Positions 10,002-16,208 of a stretch of 64,000 nucleotides of DNA are shown one piece after another. The stretch is from Paracoccus indicus (GTDB lineage: Bacteria; Pseudomonadota; Alphaproteobacteria; Rhodobacterales; Rhodobacteraceae): contig NZ_PYWA01000011.1 in the NCBI RefSeq assembly GCF_003056335.1, positions 1 through 64,000 of the forward strand. Reading direction: 5' to 3'. The notes beneath the pieces are model-generated. The model made no database searches. It saw only the letters and a list, made by a program, of their open reading frames with translations, and was not told the DNA's origin. Each line of letters begins with the position of its first letter. Position 1 is the stretch's first letter. Both the position numbers and the translations under genes were made by a program.

Positions 10002-10348
10002 GGCTGGACCTCGGGGTTGACGACGCCTTCCAGCACGACCAGCGGATCGACCGGAGGAGGCGGTTTGGGATAATCGATGTTGTCGAGCGAGATGAACTGC
10101 CCCATCTCGACCGGGACCAGCTGCAGGCGGTCGAAGTTCAGATCGACCAGCTGGCGCAGGCGTTCGGGGCGGTTCAGATAGGCCCATTCGGCACGCAGGA
10201 CGCCCAATTCCTCGCGCAGCGATGCGATCTGGCGCTGGACCTGCGCCATTTCCCCGATCGAGGCCTGGGTGGCATAGTTTTCCCGATAGGCCCAGAAGGC
10301 CAGACCCATCACCACCAGCATTCCGGCGAAATAGGTGATCGAGCGCAT
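9998..10348 (-). CDS. ftsL: cell division protein FtsL
   Basis: This is a short bitopic division protein of 116 residues, found where ftsL always sits, between rsmH and ftsI. A short N-terminus leads into one membrane segment (ITYFAGMLVVMGLAFWAY). A coiled-coil stretch follows (QASIGEMAQVQRQIASLREELGVLRAEW), then a PERLRQLVDLNFDRL segment typical of alphaproteobacterial FtsL. The C-terminus is proline-rich. FtsL is known to pair with FtsB and FtsQ to activate FtsI/FtsW. Its ATG shares one base with the rsmH stop (TGATG). Confidence 0.9.
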   Translation of the reverse strand: MRSITYFAGMLVVMGLAFWAYRENYATQASIGEMAQVQRQIASLREELGVLRAEWAYLNRPERLRQLVDLNFDRLQLVPVEMGQFISLDNIDYPKPPPPVDPLVVLEGVVNPEVQP

Positions 10349-11316
10349 CAGGCGGACCCCTTCCCCGGCAGGCGCGGCATGGCCAGCGAACGCGCATCGA
10401 CATCGCCCGCAGGGGCGTCCGTGCGCACGCCCACCCGCAGCAGCGCCGAGCGTGCCCGCGGATTCGCATCCAGTTCGTCGGGGTCGGGACCGACGGCGCG
10501 GCGGAAGGGCATCTTGAAGGCGGGCGTCACCAGTTCCGTCACCGGCGCATAGCGGTTCCCCGCCCCACCCGCATCCGAACGCGCCTGCAGGAAGCGCTTG
10601 ACGATGCGATCCTCCAGCGAATGGAAGCTGACGACGGCCAATTGCCCGCCGGGCTTCAGCGCCCGCTCGGCCGCCGAAAGGCCCGCGACCAGCTGTCCGA
10701 ATTCGTCGTTCACCCAAATGCGGATCGCCTGAAAGCTGCGGGTGGCGGGATGACTCTGGCCGAACTTCGGGCGCGGCAGGCAGGATGCCACCACCTCGGC
10801 CAGCTGCGCGGTGCGGGCCAGCGGACGCGCGGCGACGATGGCCTTGGCGATCCTGCGCGAGGCGCGTTCCTCGCCATAATGATAAAGGACGTCGGCAATG
10901 ACGCTTTCCTCGGCGGTGTTCAGCAGGTCGGCGGCGGAAGGCACATCGCCCCCCATCCGCATGTCCAGCGGACCGTCGCGCATGAAGGAAAAGCCGCGAT
11001 CGGCCTGATCCAGCTGCATCGAACTGACGCCCAGATCCAGAACCACCCCGTCCAGCTGTTCGCCGGCAAGGTGGTCCATGTCCGAGAACGTCCCTTCGAC
11101 CAGTTTCAGGCGATCGCCGTATTCGCCGCGCCACGCGTCGGCCATCTTGAAGACCGAAGGGTCGCGGTCGACGCCGATGACCCTCTCGGCCCCGGCAGCC
11201 AGCAGTCCACGGGCATAGCCGCCCGCGCCAAAGGTGCCGTCCAGCCAGACGCCGCCGACCGGCGCGACAGCGCGCAGCAGCGGGTTCAGAAGAACGGGGA
11301 TATGCGGATCGGCCAT
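10348..11316 (-). CDS. rsmH: 16S rRNA (cytosine1402-N4)-methyltransferase
   Basis: RsmH (MraW) methylates C1402 in the ribosomal P site. From the ATG at 11314-11316 ([14 protein letters not shown]) the protein is 322 residues, a normal length. Visible motifs are the SAM-binding [31 protein letters not shown], the [12 protein letters not shown] motif and [13 protein letters not shown]. It starts four bases after mraZ and precedes ftsL, the conserved head of the dcw cluster. Confidence 0.96.
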   Translation of the reverse strand: MADPHIPVLLNPLLRAVAPVGGVWLDGTFGAGGYARGLLAAGAERVIGVDRDPSVFKMADAWRGEYGDRLKLVEGTFSDMDHLAGEQLDGVVLDLGVSSMQLDQADRGFSFMRDGPLDMRMGGDVPSAADLLNTAEESVIADVLYHYGEERASRRIAKAIVAARPLARTAQLAEVVASCLPRPKFGQSHPATRSFQAIRIWVNDEFGQLVAGLSAAERALKPGGQLAVVSFHSLEDRIVKRFLQARSDAGGAGNRYAPVTELVTPAFKMPFRRAVGPDPDELDANPRARSALLRVGVRTDAPAGDVDARSLAMPRLPGKGSA

Positions 11317-11320
11317 GGGC

Positions 11321-11833
11321 TTACCCCTGTTCGGCTTGATGCAGGAAGGCGCGGGGGTCGAAGCCCGGCCCGTGCTGTGCGGTGAATTCCTCAAGCGCCT
11401 CGACGTCCTTGGGACGCGAATCCGGCGCATAGACCTGAACATAATCGCCACGCGATTCGAATATCGTCTCGGACCCTTCGGCAAAGCCCAGCTTTTCGCG
11501 CAGCTTCAGGGGCAGGACCAGACGGCCCTCGCGGTCGATCTCGAGGTCGGTGGATTGTCCGTTCATCAGCAGCTCCAGCCAGCGGCGTTCCTGGCTGCCG
11601 CGGGTCAGGCGGTCGATCTGTTCGTCGATCTCTTCGATGGCGTCGATGCTGTAAAGTTCCAGCCAGTTCCACCAGTCGGGACCATAGACGGCGACCAGCT
11701 GGGTGCGTCCGGTATTGGATGATGCGAAGCCCGGGTCGCCGGCATCGAAGACGCGTCTGAGGCGCGCGGGAATCGACATGCGACCCTTGCTGTCAACCTT
11801 GACGGTTTCGGTGCCTCTAAACTTACGCGCCAC
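11321..11833 (-). CDS. mraZ: transcriptional regulator MraZ
   Basis: MraZ is a two-domain AbrB-like DNA-binding protein that represses its own dcw operon in E. coli. I chose the GTG at 11831-11833, giving [19 protein letters not shown] and 170 residues, because the family normally begins at this point. An ATG at 11872 would add 13 residues (MTGRGRTVRAGAK). Both SpoVT-AbrB repeats are present: [15 protein letters not shown] near the N-terminus and [20 protein letters not shown] in the second half. No strong ribosome binding site separates the two candidate starts. Confidence 0.93.
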   Translation of the reverse strand: MARKFRGTETVKVDSKGRMSIPARLRRVFDAGDPGFASSNTGRTQLVAVYGPDWWNWLELYSIDAIEEIDEQIDRLTRGSQERRWLELLMNGQSTDLEIDREGRLVLPLKLREKLGFAEGSETIFESRGDYVQVYAPDSRPKDVEALEEFTAQHGPGFDPRAFLHQAEQG

Positions 11834-12381
11834 CTTTGCGCCCGCCCTCACTGTCCTGCCCCTTCCGGTCATCCGAAAGAGAAAGGGCGGACCGAGCTGC
11901 TGCCACTGCCCGATCCGCCGCCCTCGTTCCCGTTACCCGGGCCCCTTTGCGGGGTTGGTCGCCAGCCCTGTCGCGCGCCACCTTGGGGTTGGTGCTGCTC
12001 GCACGCGCGGGCCGGTCTGTTTGGAAAACGGTTGCCTGCATGAAGTCTGCTTCGTCTTCGCGGGGTCTTTGTCGCCCCGTTTCACTGCCCGTTTTCGTGA
12101 TCTGGTTGTGACATGGGAATTCATGGGAAGCAACGGTATTGTTGGGCCCCGGACGGCATTCCGCCGACGGAAAAACCTGTACATCCTGCGTCGAATCGAC
12201 CTTACGGCGCTTGCAACCGCAACCTGTGGTATAGTTGCATTTAAACAACACTAGATGTGGAACGTTTGGCCGCTTGCCATTTTTTGGGCGACTGCGGCAC
12301 GTTCGGCACAGTTCACGGCGGTTCAAGCCTGATGTGCTACGAAATTCATGAAATCTTAACGGTCGATCACGGCCACTCACG
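11834..12381 (-). promoter_or_regulatory. long leader/promoter region upstream of mraZ
   Basis: About 550 bases separate mraZ from the mrp terminator and contain no gene I can support; the open frames here have no family features or convincing start signals. The mraZ promoter must lie in this interval. I could not single out a -10/-35 pair with confidence. Confidence 0.5.
12114..12133 (+). promoter_or_regulatory. candidate MraZ box: two TGGGA repeats with 10-bp period
   Basis: TGGGAATTCA at 12114-12123 is followed directly by TGGGAAGCAA at 12124-12133. TGGGN repeats with five-base spacers upstream of mraZ are the known MraZ operator in E. coli. Here only two copies are clean, and they read on the strand opposite to mraZ, about 280 bases upstream, so the assignment is tentative. 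Confidence 0.4.
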
Positions 12382-12411
12382 AAAAAGGGAGGCCGCGGAC
12401 CGCGACCTCCC
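12382..12411 (-). terminator. intrinsic terminator of mrp
   Basis: On the minus strand GGGAGG pairs with CCTCCC around an inner CGCG/CGCG stem, followed by TTTTT. It lies about 40 bases past the mrp stop and separates mrp from the mraZ leader. Confidence 0.88.
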
Positions 12412-12449
12412 GTATTTTCCCCCGTATCCCGTGAATTCCCGGGCCGGGT

Positions 12450-13535
12450 TCAGGCGATTCCCCCTTGGACCAGCCGATCGGCCAGGCGGGCATAGGCATC
12501 TGCAACCTTGCCTTCGCCCAGGGCGACGGGATGGCCGCTGTCACCCGCAAGGCGCACCTCCAGTTCCAGTGGCAATTCACCAAGGAATGGCAACCCGAGG
12601 GATTCGGCCTCGGAGGCGACGCCGCCGTGCCCGAACAGATGCGCCTCATGGCCGCAACTGGGGCATATATAAGAGGACATGTTCTCGATCAGCCCCAGAA
12701 CGGGGGTCTTCAGCTTGCCGAACATGTCGATGGCGCGGCGCGCATCCAGCAGCGCAACATCCTGCGGAGTCGAGACGATGATCGCCCCCGTGACCGGCGC
12801 TTTCTGGCACAGGCTAAGCTGCACATCGCCGGTGCCGGGCGGCAGGTCGATCAGCAGCACATCCAGTTCGCCCCAGTTCACCTGCTGCAGCAGCTGCTGC
12901 AGGGCGCCCATCAGCATCGGACCACGCCAGACCAGTGCCTCGCCCTCTTTCAGCATCAGACCGATGGACATGACGGTGACGCCATGCGCGTGCAGCGGTT
13001 CGATCCGCTGGCCGTCGGGACTGGCGGGACGACCCGACAGCCCCATCATGCGCGGCTGCGAGGGACCATAGATGTCGGCATCCAGCAGGCCGACCTTGCG
13101 CCCGGCCTTGGCCAAAGCCACCGCCAGGTTCGATGTGACGGTCGATTTGCCGACGCCGCCCTTGCCAGATCCGATGGCGATGATGTTCTTCACGCCAGGA
13201 ATCTCCTGCGGGCCCGATTGCGGCTTGGGGTGCCCGCCGATCTTCAGCGAGGGCGCATCGCCCGACACCGCCTTGGGCGGCGCCGCCTTGGCGGGGGCGG
13301 TCATGACGATATGGACGGCGGTGACATCGGGCATGGCCATGATCCGCGCCCTCGCCTCGGCCTCGACCGGCTCATAGGCCTTGGCGGTGGCGGCATTCTC
13401 GACCTCGAGGACGAATCGCACGGTCCCCGCATCGATGGAAATGGCCCTGACAATGTCGATCTGGCCCAGTGTTCCCCCCTGCGGAAGGGGGATATCCGAG
13501 ATTGCCGTAAGGATCGCTTCGCGGGTGACGGGCAT
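12450..13535 (-). CDS. mrp: Mrp/ApbC-family iron-sulfur cluster carrier ATPase
   Basis: A cytosolic P-loop ATPase of the Mrp/NBP35 family that carries and delivers Fe-S clusters. The 361-residue product has an N-terminal MIP18/DUF59-like domain (about 1-85), a proline/alanine linker, and the deviant Walker A GKGGVGKS at 124-131. It also has DADIYGPSQPRMMG, DLPPGTGDVQL and a C-terminal CPSCG motif, the CxxC that binds the bridging cluster between two subunits. It is monocistronic, with its own terminator. Confidence 0.94.
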   Translation of the reverse strand: MPVTREAILTAISDIPLPQGGTLGQIDIVRAISIDAGTVRFVLEVENAATAKAYEPVEAEARARIMAMPDVTAVHIVMTAPAKAAPPKAVSGDAPSLKIGGHPKPQSGPQEIPGVKNIIAIGSGKGGVGKSTVTSNLAVALAKAGRKVGLLDADIYGPSQPRMMGLSGRPASPDGQRIEPLHAHGVTVMSIGLMLKEGEALVWRGPMLMGALQQLLQQVNWGELDVLLIDLPPGTGDVQLSLCQKAPVTGAIIVSTPQDVALLDARRAIDMFGKLKTPVLGLIENMSSYICPSCGHEAHLFGHGGVASEAESLGLPFLGELPLELEVRLAGDSGHPVALGEGKVADAYARLADRLVQGGIA

Positions 13536-13872
13536 GTGAAAAACCTGTGTCTTGTTTGCTGGACACCATGAAGCACAGAAGTCGGCACCTCAACACCCCC
13601 TGCGACAAACCGGCCCCGACGGCCGCTAACCGCTTTCAATTGCAGGGATTTTGCGGATGCAGCGTGACCGCTAACGAATGTACTGTTTCAATTTTATGAC
13701 GATATTTCATCAGCAAGGCGGCAGATAGGTCAGCAACAGTCATGCGTTTGCTGCATGGCAGCATTCGCAAACCGTGCGTTGTGCAATGCCGCCGCAAAGT
13801 CCATCTTCATCCCAACGAAACGCCGTACCAATCCGGGTCCGGCAGACGAGATGAACCGAAAGGATACCCACC
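13536..13872 (+). promoter_or_regulatory. intergenic region between mrp and the DUF1127 gene, containing the promoter of the stem-loop operon
   Basis: This 337-bp gap has an AT-rich patch at about 13680-13715. It also has an inverted repeat TGCTGC-ATG-GCAGCA at 13749-13763, about 110 bases before the DUF1127 start, which could be an operator or an RNA hairpin in the leader. In Rhodobacter the matching operon is driven by heat-shock-type sigma factors (RpoHI/RpoHII). I could not recognise such a promoter here with confidence. No gene is supported in the gap. Confidence 0.4.
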
Positions 13873-14100
13873 ATGGCTGTTTTCGCCCAAGCACAGAACG
13901 TCGCCGTTGACACCGGTCTTCGTGGCCGCTTTCTGACCGCGATCCAGCGTATGCAGGAAAACCGCGCACGCCGCGCCGTTTACCGCCAGACCGTGCGTGA
14001 ACTGAATGCGCTGACCACCCGCGATCTGGACGATCTGGGCATCAACCGCACCATGATCACCCGCCTGGCACGCGAAGCCGCATACGGCTCGGCCCAGTAA
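13873..14100 (+). CDS. small DUF1127-domain protein, CcaF1-like
   Basis: The 75-residue, strongly basic protein ends in a DUF1127 motif (RELNALTTRDLDDLGINRTMITRLAREAAYG). DUF1127 proteins are small RNA-binding proteins. The Rhodobacter sphaeroides member CcaF1 is encoded just upstream of, and cotranscribed with, the CcsR small RNAs and takes part in their maturation. Here the same arrangement is seen: the TAA stop is followed 11 bases later by an array of CUCCUCC-looped stem-loops. The start follows AAAGGATACCCACC. Assignment as a CcaF1 counterpart rests on this synteny plus the domain. Confidence 0.9.
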   Translation: MAVFAQAQNVAVDTGLRGRFLTAIQRMQENRARRAVYRQTVRELNALTTRDLDDLGINRTMITRLAREAAYGSAQ

Positions 14101-14111
14101 GAATTCGAATT

Positions 14112-14182
14112 CCCGGCCACCTCCTCCTCCCTGTGGTCGGGACCGGCGACATCCCTTTCTCCTCCTCCCTGGGGATGTCGCC
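14112..14182 (+). ncRNA. CcsR-like sRNA unit 1 (two stem-loops)
   Basis: The first hairpin has stem CCCGGCCAC/GTGGTCGGG (one G-U pair) and loop CTCCTCCTCCCT. Three bases later comes the longest stem of the array (GGCGACATCCC/GGGATGTCGCC) with a larger C/T-rich loop. Two hairpins with CCUCC-type loops in about 70 nt is the layout of Rhodobacter CcsR RNAs. Ends are inferred from the stems and processing is not shown. Confidence 0.75.
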
Positions 14183-14194
14183 CAAAGTTACGCC

Positions 14195-14264
14195 GGAACC
14201 CGATCCTCCTCCCCGGGTTACCAGCGGATAGCGGCGACCTCCTCCTCCTCCCTGAGGTCGCCGC
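14195..14264 (+). ncRNA. CcsR-like sRNA unit 2 (two stem-loops)
   Basis: The first, weaker stem (GGAACCCG with CGGGTT-A-CC, one bulge) carries ATCCTCCTCCC. The second is a perfect 11-bp stem (GCGGCGACCTC/GAGGTCGCCGC) with CTCCTCCTCCCT in the loop. The second hairpin is closely related to those at 14414 and 14598. Confidence 0.75.
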
Positions 14265-14300
14265 AACATCATAGCCGCCCCATCTGCGGCAACGTTTACG

Positions 14301-14372
14301 CCGGGTCTCCTCCTCCTCCCTGAGACCCCGGTGTTCGCGGTGAAGGCCCTCCTCCTCCCTGGCCGGCACCGC
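14301..14372 (+). ncRNA. CcsR-like sRNA unit 3 (two stem-loops)
   Basis: The stems are CCGGGTCTC/GAGACCCCGG (one bulge) and GCGGTGaaGGCC/GGCCggCACCGC (a 2x2 internal loop). Both have the loop CTCCTCCTCCCT. The unit is repeated with few changes as unit 5. Confidence 0.78.
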
Positions 14373-14380
14373 ACCCAAAA

Positions 14381-14447
14381 CGCGGCCCCTCCTCCTCCCT
14401 GGGCCAGCGTTTCGCGGCGACCCCCTCCTCCTCCCTGGGGTCGCCGC
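14381..14447 (+). ncRNA. CcsR-like sRNA unit 4 (two stem-loops)
   Basis: The stems are CGCGGCCC/GGGCCaGCG (one bulge) and a perfect 11-bp GCGGCGACCCC/GGGGTCGCCGC. Both loops are CTCCTCCTCCCT. The unit is repeated identically as unit 6. Confidence 0.78.
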
Positions 14448-14485
14448 ATCAGACATAGCCGCCCTGTTCGCGGCAACCAGATACG

Positions 14486-14556
14486 CCGGGTCTCCTCCTC
14501 CTCCCTGAGACCCCGGTGTTCGCGGTGACGGCCCTCCTCCTCCCTGGCTGCACCGC
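14486..14556 (+). ncRNA. CcsR-like sRNA unit 5 (two stem-loops, copy of unit 3)
   Basis: The first hairpin is identical to that of unit 3, displaced by 185 bases. The second (GCGGTGacGGCC with GGCtgCACCGC) differs only at the internal loop and the neighbouring pair. The loops are unchanged. Confidence 0.78.
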
Positions 14557-14564
14557 ACCCAAAA

Positions 14565-14631
14565 CGCGGCCCCTCCTCCTCCCTGGGCCAGCGTTTCGCG
14601 GCGACCCCCTCCTCCTCCCTGGGGTCGCCGC
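14565..14631 (+). ncRNA. CcsR-like sRNA unit 6 (two stem-loops, copy of unit 4, terminal)
   Basis: Both hairpins are identical to unit 4, displaced by 184 bases. The last stem is followed by ATTTTCATTT, so this hairpin may also end transcription of the whole operon. Confidence 0.78.
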
Positions 14632-14700
14632 ATTTTCATTTCAGCGGAACCCTGCACCCGATCGCGCATTCCCATCTGGAACACGCGAACCGGAGGCATC

Positions 14701-14916
14701 ATGATTCTGCGCAAGGGAACCAAGGTCGAATGGGACTGGTCGGGCCATTCCGCGACCGGCAAGATCACCGAGATCTTCCGCGAGGACGTCAGCCGTCAGA
14801 TCAAGGGGACGACCATCACCCGCAAGGCCAGCCGCGACGATCCCGCCTATCTGATCGAACAGGACGACGGCGACCGCGTGCTGAAAAGCCGGTCCGAGCT
14901 GAAGCGCGCCGATTGA
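14701..14916 (+). CDS. DUF2945 (HVA1-like, Tudor-type) small protein
   Basis: The 71-residue protein begins MILRKGTKVEWDWSGHSATGKI, which matches the short DUF2945/HVA1 domain, a small SH3/Tudor-like barrel. It ends with YLIEQDDGDRVLKSRSELKR, also typical of the family. Molecular function is not known. The start follows CCGGAGGCATC. It begins 69 bases after the last CUCCUCC stem-loop, on the same strand, so weak read-through from the sRNA operon is possible. Confidence 0.85.
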   Translation: MILRKGTKVEWDWSGHSATGKITEIFREDVSRQIKGTTITRKASRDDPAYLIEQDDGDRVLKSRSELKRAD

Positions 14917-14955
14917 CCGCTTTCCGTGCCCGCGGAAGGGCGCTAAGCGTGGATC

Positions 14956-15735
14956 ATGCTCAGTTATCAACACGCCTATCACGCAGGAAACCTGGCCGAT
15001 CTGCACAAGCACGCGCTGCTGGCGGTCGCCATGGAATATCTGACCCGCAAGGACAAGCCGTTGTCCTATCTGGAAACCCATGCGGGTCGCGGCCTTTACG
15101 ACCTGACTGGCCCCGAGGCCCGCAAGACGGGCGAGGCCGAGGCCGGCATCACCCGCGCCCTTGCCGACGACTGGCTGCCGGGCGATCACCCGCTGATGGA
15201 TGCGCTGGCGGCGATCCGCAGGTCGCGCGGGCCTGACGTCTATCCCGGCTCGCCGCTGGTGGCCGCGCATTTCATCCGCCCCGATGATCGCATCCATCTG
15301 GCCGAACTGCACCCCGCCGAACATCAGGCCCTCCGCTCCGTGGCCGGTTTCGCCACCCTGCACGCCCGCGACGGGTTCGAGATGGCGCAGGCGCAATGCC
15401 CGCCGACCCCGCGCCGAGGCATGCTGCTGATCGATCCCAGCTATGAGATCAAGGCAGAATACGACATCGTCCCACGCCAGATCGGCCTGCTGGCCCGCAA
15501 GTGGAACGTCGGCGTGATCGCGCTGTGGTATCCGATCCTGACCGATCACCGGCATCTGGCCATGACCGCGCAGCTGACCAGCCAGTTCCCCGACGCCCTG
15601 CTGTCCGAGGTGCGCTTCCCGCCTGCACGCGACGGCCATTCGATGATCGGATCCGGCATGTTCGTCATCAACCCGCCCTGGGGCCTCGCCGAGGAAGCGC
15701 AACGGCTTGAGGCGATCTTCCGCAGCCGCGCCTGA
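14956..15735 (+). CDS. rlmJ: 23S rRNA (adenine2030-N6)-methyltransferase RlmJ
   Basis: The 259-residue product begins MLSYQHAYHAGNLADLHKHALL, the conserved start of the COG2961/RlmJ family, which methylates A2030 of 23S rRNA. The SAM-binding region is YLETHAGRGLYDL. The catalytic motif reads LLIDPSYEIK, where N6-adenine methyltransferases normally have DPPY or DPPF, so the third position is Ser here. The C-terminus (GSGMFVINPPWGL) matches the family. It is somewhat shorter than the E. coli enzyme (about 280). It starts 39 bases after the DUF2945 gene. Confidence 0.92.
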   Translation: MLSYQHAYHAGNLADLHKHALLAVAMEYLTRKDKPLSYLETHAGRGLYDLTGPEARKTGEAEAGITRALADDWLPGDHPLMDALAAIRRSRGPDVYPGSPLVAAHFIRPDDRIHLAELHPAEHQALRSVAGFATLHARDGFEMAQAQCPPTPRRGMLLIDPSYEIKAEYDIVPRQIGLLARKWNVGVIALWYPILTDHRHLAMTAQLTSQFPDALLSEVRFPPARDGHSMIGSGMFVINPPWGLAEEAQRLEAIFRSRA

Positions 15736-15807
15736 CAAGATGCATCACGGGGATTCCCCCGCCGGTTGCGCTGTGGCATGATCGGCAGCGCCACAAGGAA
15801 CAGCCCC

Positions 15808-16101
15808 ATGCCTCAACGCCTGTCGATCGGCGCGACCGTCTATCTTGTCGTCATCTGCGCCCTCGGTCTCTATTTCGCCTTTGCGGCCGTGCAAGGCCCA
15901 TCGGGCATCCTGCGCCGCATCCAGATCGAGGCCGAGACGGCCGATCTGGAATCGCAGCGCAACGACCTTCAGGCCGAGGTCGAGCGAATGCAGAACCTGA
16001 CCCACCGCCTGTCGGACGATTACCTGGACATCGATCTTCTGGACGAACGCGCCCGCGAAGTTCTGGGGTTGCTGCGTTCGGATGAAATCATCCTGCGCTG
16101 A
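15808..16101 (+). CDS. FtsB/DivIC-family septum formation initiator
   Basis: The 97-residue protein starts at MPQRLSIGATVYLVVICALG. It has one membrane segment (about 9-28) followed by a coiled coil (IEAETADLESQRNDLQAEVERMQNL) and a short C-terminal region (DLLDERAREVLGLLRSDEIIL). That is the plan of FtsB, which pairs with FtsL in the divisome. In alphaproteobacteria this gene typically precedes the pyruvate dehydrogenase genes, as it does here. An upstream in-frame ATG at 15766 is rejected because it would put 14 polar residues before the membrane segment. Confidence 0.88.
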   Translation: MPQRLSIGATVYLVVICALGLYFAFAAVQGPSGILRRIQIEAETADLESQRNDLQAEVERMQNLTHRLSDDYLDIDLLDERAREVLGLLRSDEIILR

Positions 16102-16130
16102 GGGGCGGCCACGGGCGGTTTTGACCGGCA

Positions 16131-16178
16131 TTGCACGGCTGCAACCGATGGGTTACGGATTAGTTTAACGCTGAACTA
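16131..16178 (+). promoter_or_regulatory. candidate operator sites in the pdhA promoter region
   Basis: Two small perfect palindromes lie within 80 bases of the pdhA start: TTGCA-CGGC-TGCAA at 16131-16144 and TAGTT-N8-AACTA at 16161-16178. No regulator can be named from the sequence. Confidence 0.35.
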
Positions 16179-16208
16179 TCCCTACCACGCTCCAGGAGGA
16201 TACGCCGC

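Larger units (their letters stand above)
14112..14631 (+). repeat. array of twelve stem-loops with CUCCUCC loops (CcsR/cuckoo-RNA type)
   Basis: Twelve inverted repeats follow one another in 520 bases: 14112-14141, 14145-14182, 14195-14222, 14231-14264, 14301-14331, 14337-14372, 14381-14409, 14414-14447, 14486-14516, 14522-14556, 14565-14593 and 14598-14631. Nearly all loops are CTCCTCCTCCCT; the second and third differ slightly. Stem sequences differ between hairpins and are compensated on both arms, so the RNA structure is conserved, not only the DNA. From 14231 on, a block is tandemly duplicated with a 183-185 bp period. The last stem is followed by ATTTTCATTT and can act as terminator. 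Confidence 0.93.

Noticed and set aside
11834..12450. Possible RNase P RNA gene in the mraZ upstream gap
   Set aside because: None of the conserved rnpB motifs (such as GAGGAAAGTCC) is found on either strand.
14112..14631. CRISPR-like look of the array (regular short repeats)
   Set aside because: The repeated element is the loop of inverted repeats with variable but self-complementary stems. There are no constant-length unique spacers, no uniform repeat and no cas genes.
13980..14768. Long minus-strand frames rich in Gly (GGGGG repeats) across the hairpin array
   Set aside because: They are the antisense of the CCTCCTCC loops. The repeats are RNA stem-loops on the plus strand, no ribosome binding site or family feature supports a protein, and the frames also run into the flanking genes.
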